This document shows, piece after piece, positions 52,954-60,765 of a stretch of 64,000 bases of DNA; the stretch's first letter is position 1, and every line of letters starts with the position of its first letter. The stretch lies in NCBI RefSeq assembly GCF_021432385.1, contig NZ_JAEACT010000002.1, positions 2,338,501 through 2,402,500 on the forward strand, read 5' to 3'. A model generated the notes under the pieces. It was given only the letters and a program-made list of their open reading frames with translations. It searched no databases and was not told the origin of the DNA. A program made the position numbers and the translations under genes. The DNA comes from Clostridium hydrogenum. Its GTDB lineage: Bacteria; Bacillota; Clostridia; Clostridiales; Clostridiaceae.

Positions 52954-53206
52954 TTTTTCGCACTCCAATCCAACTTCTTTCTTCTATAGTAAGCTTTTCA
53001 TTTTTGGTATTATAAACATACATTTCTCTACTCTTATCCTTTTTATGTTTTTCAGCATATTCCTTAAGGGCTTCTTTTCCTTCATCATACACATTTATAA
53101 CTGAAAGTTCTTCGACAATTCTTTTGCCACCCTCAGAACGAGATTCTATAGCTTCAAACAAAAGCCATTTATTAGGGTATACTCTTCTTGCCTCATTCCA
53201 CTTCAT
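52946..53206 (-). CDS. Small hypothetical protein coupled to the aspartyl protease
   Basis: 86 residues starting MKWNEARRVYPNKWLLFEAI, with the IVEELSVINVYDEGKEALKE middle and a charged end. I recall such proteins beside aspartyl proteases in Clostridia but no named domain. Predicted alpha/beta, cytosolic. Possibly a partner or substrate adaptor. AGGAGG site precedes the ATG. Confidence 0.75.
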   Translation of the reverse strand: MKWNEARRVYPNKWLLFEAIESRSEGGKRIVEELSVINVYDEGKEALKEYAEKHKKDKSREMYVYNTKNEKLTIEERSWIGVRKNG

Positions 53207-53329
53207 ACAAAAATCTCCTCCTTACTTTCATTTTTAGCTTATCACTTTTTCCTCATAATTATATATTTAATACAAAATAATAATCTTCTAACTCATTTTA
53301 TTTTACCACAATCCTGTATTTTAAGTACG

Positions 53330-53371
53330 AAAAAATTCAAGCATTAAGAAACTTAATTCCTAATGCTTGAA
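53330..53371 (-). terminator. Terminator of the GGGtGRT operon (copy A')
   Basis: TTCAAGCATTAAG pairs with CTTAAT...ATGCTTGAA; a T-run follows on the minus strand. Its flanks (53286-53385) repeat those at 51208-51300. A second hairpin with AGCCGAAAAC lies at 53400 but is not a perfect stem. Confidence 0.75.
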
Positions 53372-53467
53372 TCGAAGTTTTCTCATTGCTATAAAATAAA
53401 AAAAGCCGAAAACAATGAAGATGTTATTCTCCATTATTCTCAACTTTCTATTTAGAATAATTTTATC

Positions 53468-54469
53468 CTATTTATTCATAGCCTCTTCAACAGCAACTGC
53501 TACTGCAACTGAAGCTCCAACCATTGGGTTGTTACCCATTCCTATAAGACCCATCATTTCAACGTGAGCTGGAACTGATGATGATCCTGCGAATTGAGCA
53601 TCTGAATGCATTCTTCCCATAGTATCAGTCATGCCGTATGAAGCAGGACCTGCTGCCATGTTATCTGGGTGAAGAGTTCTTCCAGTACCACCACCTGATG
53701 CAACTGAGAAGTATTTCTTTCCTTGTTCGATACATTCTTTTTTGTATGTTCCTGCAACTGGGTGCTGGAATCTTGTTGGATTTGTTGAGTTTCCAGTTAT
53801 TGATACGTCAACGCCTTCACTGTGCATTATTGCAACACCTTCTCTAACGTCGTCTGCTCCATAACATCTAACTTTTGCTCTTGCTCCATCTGAGTAAGCA
53901 GTTTCTTTAACTATTTTAAGTTCTCCAGTATAATAGTCAAATTTAGTTTGAACATATGTGAAACCATTGATTCTTGAGATTATAAATGCAGCATCTTTTC
54001 CAAGACCGTTTAATATAACTCTTAATGGTTTTTTTCTTGCTTTGTTAGCTGAGTTAGCAAGTCCAATTGCACCTTCAGCAGCTGCAAATGATTCATGTCC
54101 AGCTAAGAATGCGAAACAATCAGTTTCTTCTCTTAAAAGCATTGCAGCAAGATTTCCGTGTCCAGTTCCAACTTTTCTGTCGTCTGCAACTGATCCAGGG
54201 ATACAGAATGCTTGTAATCCTTCTCCGATAGCTTCAGCGGCATCAGCAGCTTTAGTACATCCTTTTTTAATAGCTATTGCAGCTCCAACTGTGTAAGCCC
54301 AACATGCATTTTCAAAACAAATTGGTTGAATGCCTTTAACTATATTATAAGCATCTACGCCTTTTTCATCACAAACAGCTTTAGCTTCTTCTATTGAATT
54401 TATACCGTATTTCTTTAATACTGGTAATATCTGATCTATTCTTCTTTCATAACTTTCAAATAATGCCAT
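53468..54469 (-). CDS. GGGtGRT protein
   Basis: 333 residues: named for the motif FSVASGGGTGRTLHP near residue 260. Conserved cysteines CENACWAYTV and the GLQAFCIPGSVADDRKVGTG loop are present. The protein family occurs next to a NifU/ISC-like scaffold protein, as here (21-nt gap to the upstream gene), and probably acts in Fe-S or related metal-cofactor metabolism; the exact reaction is not known. Codon use is more G+C-rich than the surrounding genes (highly expressed style). AGGAGGAGAAG precedes the start. Confidence 0.9.
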   Translation of the reverse strand: MALFESYERRIDQILPVLKKYGINSIEEAKAVCDEKGVDAYNIVKGIQPICFENACWAYTVGAAIAIKKGCTKAADAAEAIGEGLQAFCIPGSVADDRKVGTGHGNLAAMLLREETDCFAFLAGHESFAAAEGAIGLANSANKARKKPLRVILNGLGKDAAFIISRINGFTYVQTKFDYYTGELKIVKETAYSDGARAKVRCYGADDVREGVAIMHSEGVDVSITGNSTNPTRFQHPVAGTYKKECIEQGKKYFSVASGGGTGRTLHPDNMAAGPASYGMTDTMGRMHSDAQFAGSSSVPAHVEMMGLIGMGNNPMVGASVAVAVAVEEAMNK

Positions 54470-54490
54470 AACAATCTTCTCCTCCTATCC

Positions 54491-55183
54491 TTATTCATGT
54501 CTTGGATCGATAACTTTTGCAGCTTCAGTAAATCTTCCGTATGTTCCTGTAGCTTTTTCTATAGCTTCTGCAGGAGCGATTCCCTTTTTGATGAAATCCA
54601 TCATTTTTCCAAAGCTTACAAATTCGTATCCGATAACTTCGTTGTTTTTGTCAAGAGCTATGTGTTTAACATATCCTTCTGCCATCTCAAGATATCTAGT
54701 TCCCTTAGCTTTAGTTCCGTACATAGTACCAACTTGGCTTCTAAGTCCTTTTCCTAAATCTTCAAGACCAGCTCCTATTGGAAGTCCACCTTCTGAGAAT
54801 GCAGTTTGAGTTCTTCCGTAAACGATCTGTAAGAATAATTCTCTCATAGCTGTATTTATAGCGTCACATACAAGGTCAGTGTTTAATGCTTCAAGGATAG
54901 TTTTTCCTGGAAGAATTTCTGATGCCATAGCAGCTGAATGTGTCATTCCTGAGCATCCAATAGTTTCTACTAATGCTTCTTCAATAACACCATCTTTAAC
55001 ATTTAAAGTTAATTTGCAAGCACCTTGTTGTGGAGCACACCAACCAATTCCGTGTGTTAAACCTGATATATCTTTTATTTCTTTAGCTTGTACCCATTTT
55101 CCTTCTTCTGGTATTGGAGCTGGTCCATGATTTGGTCCTTTTGCTACGCATACCATTCTGTCAACTTCTGTTGAATAAATCAT
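54491..55183 (-). CDS. Iron-sulfur cluster assembly scaffold-like protein
   Basis: 230 residues from ATG at 55181-55183 with AAGGAAGGAG (the ORF can be read from 55312, without site). GIGWCAPQQGACKLTLNVKD then ETIGCSGMTHSAAMASEIL has the Cys residues and small-residue loop of NifU-N/IscU-type scaffolds. The C-terminal half is specific to the group that pairs with GGGtGRT proteins. Transfers or holds Fe-S units, by family; here it is the first gene of the operon. Confidence 0.88.
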   Translation of the reverse strand: MIYSTEVDRMVCVAKGPNHGPAPIPEEGKWVQAKEIKDISGLTHGIGWCAPQQGACKLTLNVKDGVIEEALVETIGCSGMTHSAAMASEILPGKTILEALNTDLVCDAINTAMRELFLQIVYGRTQTAFSEGGLPIGAGLEDLGKGLRSQVGTMYGTKAKGTRYLEMAEGYVKHIALDKNNEVIGYEFVSFGKMMDFIKKGIAPAEAIEKATGTYGRFTEAAKVIDPRHE

Positions 55184-55373
55184 AAAAAAATCTCCTTCCT
55201 TATAATTGAATATGTAGCTTGTTAAAATAAACGCAATTAACAATAATATACTATTATCAATTTCATTTTTCTTCAACTCTTTTATTTTAGCAAATCTAAT
55301 CCTTTCTAACAATAGATTTTTGTAAAATAATATTTAATTTATTCTTTCTATACATATTAATTCCGGTAGTTCA

Positions 55374-55565
55374 TTAATCTGATTCATTAAAAAAAAGCTT
55401 AAATACATTGAATTTACTTTGATTGACTCCATTACAAAACTTTCGATGAACCTGTTTTTCCTTTTTTCCATTTTCGCGTCCATAATAAATATCAATTACA
55501 ATAAGTTCATTTTCTTCAATAATGTTCATGTATTTTTTAACATTGTTAAAATTATAACCACTCAT
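55374..55565 (-). CDS. Small hypothetical protein
   Basis: 63 residues: MSGYNFNNVKKYMNIIEENE then LIVIDIYYGRENGKKEKQVH. There is only a weak ribosome site (AAGAAG). No homology is recalled. Its amino-acid pattern (balanced, alternating strands) looks coding, but it could be spurious. It sits between the scaffold gene's promoter and the riboswitch. Confidence 0.4.
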   Translation of the reverse strand: MSGYNFNNVKKYMNIIEENELIVIDIYYGRENGKKEKQVHRKFCNGVNQSKFNVFKLFFNESD

Positions 55566-55723
55566 AATTCAACTTCTTAGCTTTTTTGTATTAGATTTGT
55601 TTAAAATTAATTAGGCATCTAAAAAAATTCTATAAAAAATCAAGCAATACTAGTGCTAAACTTATTGACATCCAATTACAACTAATATATAATATTTTTG
55701 AAAATTTAAAGTATCGAATGATG

Positions 55724-55845
55724 AATTTGGGAGAGACTGCAAGTAGCAGCGCCGAAGGTGAAGTCGCAACAAACTCTCAGGCAAAAAGACCGAATTCTGA
55801 CGAAACTCTGGAAAGTCGTAAGACACCCAAGAAGCAATCTTTTAC
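55724..55845 (+). ncRNA. Glycine riboswitch aptamer
   Basis: GGGAGAGACTGC, then GCGCCGAAGGTGAAGTCGCA, AACTCTCAGGCAAAAAGACC and GACGAAACTCTGGAAAGTC are the conserved blocks of the glycine (gcvT) aptamer in order. A partial second block (AGAGAATCTTTCAGGTAACA) follows at about 55897-55920, so it could be a tandem form with a degenerate second part or a singlet with a ghost aptamer. A terminator hairpin stands directly after. Confidence 0.92.
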
Positions 55846-55920
55846 TATAAAATTAAAAAGTAAATCAGCTATTTACTAATTAAAATTATGTATTAAAGAG
55901 AATCTTTCAGGTAACATAAC

Positions 55921-55955
55921 AGAGGCGAATTGATGTACAATTCGTCTCTTTTTTT
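55921..55955 (+). terminator. Riboswitch-controlled terminator
   Basis: AGAGGCGAATTG and CAATTCGTCTCT pair (one G-T), then seven T. It lies between the glycine aptamer and the channel gene. The aptamer's ligand state would decide whether this hairpin forms. Confidence 0.9.
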
Positions 55956-55989
55956 GTCCAATATTTTAAATATAAGGAGTATTTTAACT

Positions 55990-56619
55990 ATGCATAACAT
56001 TGAATTTCTAGAATATGTAGGTATATTTGCATTTGCTGCATCTGGTGCCTTAGTCGCAATTGATGAAGATTTTGATTTATTCGGTATTCTTATATTAGCT
56101 ACGGTTACAGCAATGGGTGGAGGAGTTCTCCGAGATGTTGTTACAAGATCTGGCATACCAGTGTTTTTTACAAATTATAAGGCTATTCCATTTATAATTT
56201 TAGGTGCAGCAATTCCAATTATATTTCGTGGTAGATTAAAACACAGTACCATATTTGTAGCTATAGATGCTGTTGGACTAGCTGCTTTTTTCGTGTCGGC
56301 TGCTATTAAAGGTATAGAAAGCGGTTATAATCTTATGTTATTGCTATTTGTTGCAAGTATAACTGGTGTTGGTGGTGGAATACTTAGAGATATAATTGCA
56401 GGTAGAAAACCTGAAGTCTTTAAAAGTGACATATATTGTATTGCAGGTATTATTGGCATATTTTTCCTTAAGCTTTTATATCCTATTTTAGGTTATAATT
56501 TTGCACAATACATATCGTTAACTATTATTTTTTCTGTGAGAATGATCTGTTACTTTAAAAAAGTTAATCTTCCAGTTATTCGTAAAATTAAAAGTACAGC
56601 CATATCAAAAGATGCTTAA
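55990..56619 (+). CDS. TRIC-family (YadS/UPF0126) membrane channel protein under glycine control
   Basis: 209 residues from ATG at 55990 with AAGGAGT; the frame extends to 55930 but those codons overlap the terminator. Six or seven membrane helices in two repeats of the UPF0126 domain, each with a glycine-rich motif: TAMGGGVLRDVVT near residue 45 and ITGVGGGILRDIIAGRKPE near residue 125. Animal TRICs conduct K+. In bacteria, control by a glycine riboswitch suggests glycine export or transport (inference). Confidence 0.93.
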   Translation: MHNIEFLEYVGIFAFAASGALVAIDEDFDLFGILILATVTAMGGGVLRDVVTRSGIPVFFTNYKAIPFIILGAAIPIIFRGRLKHSTIFVAIDAVGLAAFFVSAAIKGIESGYNLMLLLFVASITGVGGGILRDIIAGRKPEVFKSDIYCIAGIIGIFFLKLLYPILGYNFAQYISLTIIFSVRMICYFKKVNLPVIRKIKSTAISKDA

Positions 56620-56684
56620 TACTATATATTTATAATTATCAAGACTTAAACTTGGACTTCCTTTCAAATACCAAGTTTATTAGG

Positions 56685-56787
56685 ATTGCTCGTTTATAAT
56701 TTGCGTAACTTTGGCTAGGACGGTCAAAGCCCTTTACACATCAGGACCATGCATCTAAATGAGTATTAAACTATAGACGAGCAATTT
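56685..56787. other. Possible structured RNA or small palindromic element
   Basis: ATTGCTCGTTTATA at 56686-56699 and TATAGACGAGCAAT at 56773-56786 are inverted. The inner part has GGCTAGGACGGTCAAAGCC and a run CATCAGGACCATGCATC. No reading frame. It lies between convergent TRIC and radical SAM genes and could be their terminator. I do not recognise an Rfam family in it. Confidence 0.3.
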
Positions 56788-56847
56788 TTATAGTCCATTA
56801 ATGTCATAAGCTCATATCAACATTCTTTTAAAACATAGCCTTTTATT

Positions 56848-58116
56848 TTAATTTTCCCAAATTACCCTATTAAGATAATCTCTCATTTGATTACATCTTT
56901 CTTCACAAATATCTTCATTATCATAATAGGATCTACTTACTCCTAAACATCTATCCATACAAAAATATCTAACCTTGCAATTTTTACAATGTTCTTTACT
57001 ATCAACAGGAGTTTCTTTAAATATTTTTTCTATCAAATTTTTATAATTTTCAGATTGAACCATTTCTCTAAGCCCATCATTTAATACATTTCCAAATTTA
57101 TAATCATCATATTCAAGAACAAGGCATGGATAAATATCTCCCTTTTCATTAATCATAAGTTTTCCAATTCCAGCTCTACAAAATATTTTACATTCAAGTT
57201 CTTCTTTTATATCTTCTATTTGTGACTCCAAGTTACTATCAACAATTAAATGATTCTTTACACCTATTTTTTCATAATTTTCATATCCTCTTCCAAAAGC
57301 AGAAAATTGCCTCACAGCTCCCGTTACATTAAGCTTTTTACAAAATTCATAGAATTCCTCTTTATGATTATTATTTTGGTATATGCAAGTCATAGTAAGT
57401 ATTATAGTTTCTTTATCAAACCCAACTCCCTTTAAATTTGAAATAGCACTCAATACTTTTTTAAATGTTCCTTTTCCCCTTACAAATTCAGAAGATTTTT
57501 CATCCCAACCATCTACACTTATTGAAACAGCATTTACATATTTTCGCAATAACTTTGCCATATCCATATCTATAAAGGTTCCGTTTGTAAGTAACCTAAC
57601 CTCTCCGTTAAAATTTTCTCCTATATATTTTAAAATAATATTTATATCTTTTCTTATTAAAGGTTCTCCACCAGTTAAATATAGATTATCTATGTTAAGT
57701 TCAAAAATCTTGTCTAAAATATGCTTCATTTCCTCTGTACTAAGTATATCTTTATTATGTATATCTGATGATGCGCCGCAATGTATGCAGCTAAGATTAC
57801 ATTTATTTGTCATCTTAAATTCCACATCTTTAATATCAATTTTAATATCATTTTTAGATTTTACTAGCATTTCCTCACTTAATAATGCATCAAACACCTC
57901 TTCTAGCTGCTTTCTTTCCTCTATGTTTCCAAAGCTTTTCATATACTCAATTAAGTCTATTCTATTATCAATACAGTATTTAACTTTATTAAACAAATCA
58001 TTTTCAATTTCTCCCCATACTCCGCTATGTCCATTAATTATAATTACACTATTCGTATTTTTTAAAAACTTAGCGTATTTTGAAAACTCAATTTTGCTAT
58101 CTTCAAGTTTTTCCAT
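56848..58116 (-). CDS. Radical SAM/SPASM peptide maturase with N-terminal RRE-like domain
   Basis: 422 residues from ATG at 58114-58116 with GGGGAT upstream (27 further codons are open before it but lack a site). Residues 1-90 look like a PqqD/RRE peptide-binding domain. The radical SAM core has CNLSCIHC (CxxxCxxC) near residue 115, TGGEPL near 153, and SISVDGW. The C-terminal SPASM region has Cys residues in CKIFCRAG, IYPCLVLEY, HCKNCKVRYFCMDRC and CEERC, for two auxiliary [4Fe-4S] clusters. Such enzymes cross-link or epimerise RiPP precursors. Three tandem 28-residue precursor-like genes lie directly upstream. No export or protease gene follows. Confidence 0.93.
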   Translation of the reverse strand: MEKLEDSKIEFSKYAKFLKNTNSVIIINGHSGVWGEIENDLFNKVKYCIDNRIDLIEYMKSFGNIEERKQLEEVFDALLSEEMLVKSKNDIKIDIKDVEFKMTNKCNLSCIHCGASSDIHNKDILSTEEMKHILDKIFELNIDNLYLTGGEPLIRKDINIILKYIGENFNGEVRLLTNGTFIDMDMAKLLRKYVNAVSISVDGWDEKSSEFVRGKGTFKKVLSAISNLKGVGFDKETIILTMTCIYQNNNHKEEFYEFCKKLNVTGAVRQFSAFGRGYENYEKIGVKNHLIVDSNLESQIEDIKEELECKIFCRAGIGKLMINEKGDIYPCLVLEYDDYKFGNVLNDGLREMVQSENYKNLIEKIFKETPVDSKEHCKNCKVRYFCMDRCLGVSRSYYDNEDICEERCNQMRDYLNRVIWEN

Positions 58117-58241
58117 ACAACAATCCCCTTTTAATAATTTTAATAAATTCTTTACTTGCACATTCCTCTGCAAACTACAACAAAGTATCAAAACCATAAA
58201 TGTCTTAATACTTTGTTTTCACTTAGTCTTAAAATATAATT

Positions 58242-58328
58242 TTATTCAAAACATCCATTTCTGCCACCAAACCATATATATGGTTCTATTTTAGGTTGAA
58301 CTTTTAACTTTTTTCCATATATTTTCAT
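58242..58328 (-). CDS. Candidate RiPP precursor peptide 1 (28 aa)
   Basis: An 87-nt gene, peptide start MKIYGKKLKVQPKIEP and end YIWFGGRNGCFE. It is of the same length and design as the two genes after it. The shared leader is MK-x-[YH]-GK-x2-K, and the shared core is Y-[ILV]-W-[FY]-x-G with one Cys near the end. A modest AGGG site lies 8 nt before the ATG. It is the closest one to the radical SAM gene (125 nt). Too short for ordinary ORF calling. Confidence 0.75.
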   Translation of the reverse strand: MKIYGKKLKVQPKIEPYIWFGGRNGCFE

Positions 58329-58382
58329 AGCTTGTACCCTACTTTCTAAATAATATAAATATGTTCTTAATGCTACAGACTA

Positions 58383-58469
58383 TTACCAACACGCATCAGT
58401 ACCATCATACCATACATATGGTATATAAGGTTTTGCTATAGGCTTTTTTGATTTTCCATATAATTTCAT
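58383..58469 (-). CDS. Candidate RiPP precursor peptide 2 (28 aa)
   Basis: Peptide start MKLYGKSKKPIAKPYI and end PYVWYDGTDACW, with GGGGGTGA 7 nt before the ATG. Pattern as in the sisters, with an extra residue before Y-V-W. The C-terminus is Cys-Trp. The gap to peptide 1 is 54 nt. Confidence 0.78.
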   Translation of the reverse strand: MKLYGKSKKPIAKPYIPYVWYDGTDACW

Positions 58470-58504
58470 AATCATTCACCCCCTTCATATGTAAAAAATC
58501 TATA

Positions 58505-58591
58505 CTACAAGCATAAATCTTCATTTCCTGCATACCATAAGTAAGCATAAATTGACTGAGGTCTTTTTTTTAATTTTCCATGCATTTTCAT
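58505..58591 (-). CDS. Candidate RiPP precursor peptide 3 (28 aa)
   Basis: Peptide start MKMHGKLKKRPQSIYA and end YLWYAGNEDLCL, with a perfect AGGAGGTGA at 7 nt. It is the first gene after the promoter at 58672-58700. The second ATG (codon 3) is less well placed. Gap to peptide 2 is 35 nt. Confidence 0.8.
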   Translation of the reverse strand: MKMHGKLKKRPQSIYAYLWYAGNEDLCL

Positions 58592-58671
58592 AATTTCACC
58601 TCCTATCTTTTGATAAATAAATAAATATTCAGTTTTATTTTTGAACATTTGTTAATAAATAACTTAAATAT

Positions 58672-58700
58672 AATATAAATCTTTTTTTGTAATAAGTCAA
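58672..58700 (-). promoter_or_regulatory. Promoter of the peptide/radical SAM operon
   Basis: On the minus strand TTGACT (58695-58700) and TATATT (58672-58677) with a 17-bp spacer, 81 bp before the first peptide start. The insertion sequence ends 50 bp upstream of the -35, leaving this promoter intact. Confidence 0.7.
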
Positions 58701-58749
58701 TATTTTTTTTTACTTTTTACAATTTTATCGAATAATTTTTTTATTAAAA

Positions 58750-58778
58750 ATTATTCAATAATTTTCGAAATTTATACT
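58750..58778. repeat. 29-bp direct repeat, left target copy
   Basis: Begins ATTATTCAATAATTTTCG and is identical to 60423-60451. The two copies bracket the insertion sequence, so they are its target duplication. A perfect palindrome GAATAATTTTT/AAAAATTATTC (58732-58757) overlaps the left copy. Confidence 0.9.
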
Positions 58779-60422
58779 GTCAAGCATTTTTGAAAATGTC
58801 CTAAAAAGTTTTAATTATTAGCACCAGTTTTTGCTGGTGCTTTATTAATGGTCTGACTCTATTTTAAGGTATGGCAAATAAACCTTAAAAATCTTCGATT
58901 TTTAAGAAAATAGATTTATAAATTTATGCTATGCTTTCCTTTTGCCTATGAGCTTGCTTACTACAATACTGTTCAAATGAAGCCTGCTTCCAAGGATGAC
59001 TCATAGGTGGTATGTAGCGTTTCTTTGGAACTTTTGTAGTTTGTGCAAGATCAAAGTTCTTTGACGAGGGAACATGATCTGGAAGCAATTCAAGGGCATA
59101 AATTTTTTCGTTAACAGAAAATAATAATTCATTGTTAAACGCATTTATAACTAATCCGGAGGTTCCCTTATGATAATATACAGGGTGTCCATTAGTATCT
59201 ACAGGAAGATAATATCTTTTATTGTATTTTACACAACTTCCGCTGTCTATTTTCCTACCAGCAAGCACAGCAAGAGTTAAATTGATTTTTTCAATATTGG
59301 GTTGCGTTTCAAACACAGATTTGATATTATCAACAGGTAAAGCAAATCGAGCATTGAATTTTTTTATGTAGGAGTTTAAAAATTCATTTGCTTGCTCAAT
59401 TGTGCTTATACCAGATAAACGCAGTTCTATAGGGAGCCGCGATTGTAGAGTTTCAAACATGCGTTCCACACGTCCTTTTGCTTGTGGAACGCTACTGGTT
59501 TTTATTTCAATTCCTAATTGCTTACATGCGTAACCAAATTGAGTAAATGTGTCATCTTCTATTGAAGATGACTTTTTCATTTTGTATTCGAAAACAGTAC
59601 GTTTATCAGTGTAAAACATATAAGGAATGCCATAAGTAGTTAATATCTGATAAAGCACATGATAATAGCCATTAAGGGTTTCTTGATTATCAAAATAAGC
59701 ACCTACAATTGATCCAGTAGCATCATCCACAGCTATATGAAGCTGTGTTTTATTTTCACCAAACCAAAGATGAACAGAAGCATCCATTTGAAGCATTTCA
59801 CCAAAATAAGCACATCTAGGACGTCTAGGATGAGCATCTTCTATATCAAGGATAGTATTTTGAATGGTAGTGGCTTCTTTTTTTGATTTAGTATCTTTTT
59901 GTAAGTCTCTAAGCTTGTTACACAAAGCTTTTTTAGAAGAACGCTTTGCCTTAGGGGATAGGATGAATTCCTGTAAAAGGATAGAACGTATAGTTGTTGC
60001 TGAGACTTTTATTTCTTCCCTTTCTTCTAAGAGCTCAGAAAAATGTGTTAGATTTGCATCTTCATATTTTGTTTTGTATAAATCTATAATATCTTTTTTT
60101 ACTGAATCATCTATAGTATGAGATGGCTTTTTTCCACAATTGCCATGAACAAAAAAAGCTTTTCCTTTTTCTTTATACCCATTAATCATTCTGTTGATAT
60201 GTCTAACAGTGCACCCTAACTCAATTGCTGCTCTCTGCTTGCTACCGTTACTATCTATTAACTTCTTAATAACTTTATATTTTAATTCTTCATTCATTTT
60301 TAAATACACCTTTCTCATTATGTCCTCCTCATTTCTAGCAATGAGGTTTATTATACTATAAATTTTATTTTTTGGGACATAATCAAATGTGGTACACTAA
60401 GACATTATCACTTTTCAATCAT
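58779..60422 (-). mobile_element. Insertion sequence of the IS1202/ISNCY type, about 1.64 kb
   Basis: It is bounded by 29-bp direct repeats and carries one transposase gene. Both ends contain TTGAAAA and then AATGTCCTA (or AATGTCTTA) as imperfect inverted repeats, with an inner second match ATGTCC/CAAAAA. A small GCACCAG/CTGGTGC hairpin follows the transposase gene end, at about 58821-58841, as its terminator. Confidence 0.85.
58924..60318 (-). CDS. IS1202/ISNCY-type DDE transposase
   Basis: 464 residues (or 457 from the ATG at 60297, both with ribosome sites). N-terminal HTH (QRAAIELGCTVRHINRMING), then the rve-type catalytic core with Asp in EMLQMDASVHLWFG, Asp in MFYTDKRTVFEY and Glu in KGRVERMFETLQ. 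The C-terminus has LAGRKIDSGSCVKYNKRYYL. Full length with no lesions, so the element may be active. Confidence 0.93.
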   Translation of the reverse strand: MRKVYLKMNEELKYKVIKKLIDSNGSKQRAAIELGCTVRHINRMINGYKEKGKAFFVHGNCGKKPSHTIDDSVKKDIIDLYKTKYEDANLTHFSELLEEREEIKVSATTIRSILLQEFILSPKAKRSSKKALCNKLRDLQKDTKSKKEATTIQNTILDIEDAHPRRPRCAYFGEMLQMDASVHLWFGENKTQLHIAVDDATGSIVGAYFDNQETLNGYYHVLYQILTTYGIPYMFYTDKRTVFEYKMKKSSSIEDDTFTQFGYACKQLGIEIKTSSVPQAKGRVERMFETLQSRLPIELRLSGISTIEQANEFLNSYIKKFNARFALPVDNIKSVFETQPNIEKINLTLAVLAGRKIDSGSCVKYNKRYYLPVDTNGHPVYYHKGTSGLVINAFNNELLFSVNEKIYALELLPDHVPSSKNFDLAQTTKVPKKRYIPPMSHPWKQASFEQYCSKQAHRQKESIA

Positions 60423-60451
60423 ATTATTCAATAATTTTCGAAATTTATACT
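60423..60451. repeat. 29-bp direct repeat, right target copy
   Basis: Identical with 58750-58778. Its last base is the first of the tRNA promoter's -35 (TTTACA at 60451-60456). Confidence 0.9.
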
Positions 60452-60479
60452 TTACAAATGCTTATTTACCTGTTATAAT
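60451..60479 (+). promoter_or_regulatory. Promoter of tRNA-Leu
   Basis: TTTACA at 60451-60456, a 17-bp spacer, TATAAT at 60474-60479, 70 bp before the tRNA. The IS insertion stopped at its edge and kept it whole. Confidence 0.75.
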
Positions 60480-60548
60480 ATTATTTGTCAATCAATACGT
60501 CGCAAAGTTTAACTAACATCAAAGTTAGTCGAACTAATTTGTAATTAT

Positions 60549-60635
60549 GCCGAAGTGGTGGAATTGGCAGACGCAACGGACTCAAAATCCGTCGTTGGCG
60601 ACAACGTGCGGGTTCAAGTCCCGCCTTCGGCACCA
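60549..60635 (+). tRNA. tRNA-Leu (anticodon CAA)
   Basis: GCCGAAG acceptor arm pairs with CTTCGGC, followed by encoded ACCA. D-arm with GGCAGACGC, anticodon loop CTCAAAA in stem CGGA/TCCG giving CAA, a long variable arm (CGTTGGCGACAACG) as in Leu tRNAs, and T-arm GTTCAAGTC. 87 nt with CCA. Confidence 0.97.
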
Positions 60636-60647
60636 AGAGTTTTATAG

Positions 60648-60697
60648 AATAACTGTACTACTTAGTTTTAAAAGCTTTGTAGTGCAGTTATTTTTTT
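60648..60697 (+). terminator. Terminator after tRNA-Leu
   Basis: AATAACTGTACTAC and GTAGTGCAGTTATT form a stem (one mismatch), followed by T-rich DNA. Confidence 0.8.
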
Positions 60698-60765
60698 AGT
60701 TTGGTACTATAATGGGTACTACTAAAACAAATTATATACTTATCCAGAAGAGTATATAAACAAGC

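Noticed and set aside
57383..58294. 303-codon plus-strand frame
   Set aside because: Antisense of the radical SAM gene; composition is that of a mirrored coding region.
60549..60635. Prophage or island attachment site at tRNA-Leu
   Set aside because: No second copy of the tRNA 3' end and no integrase was found in the window.
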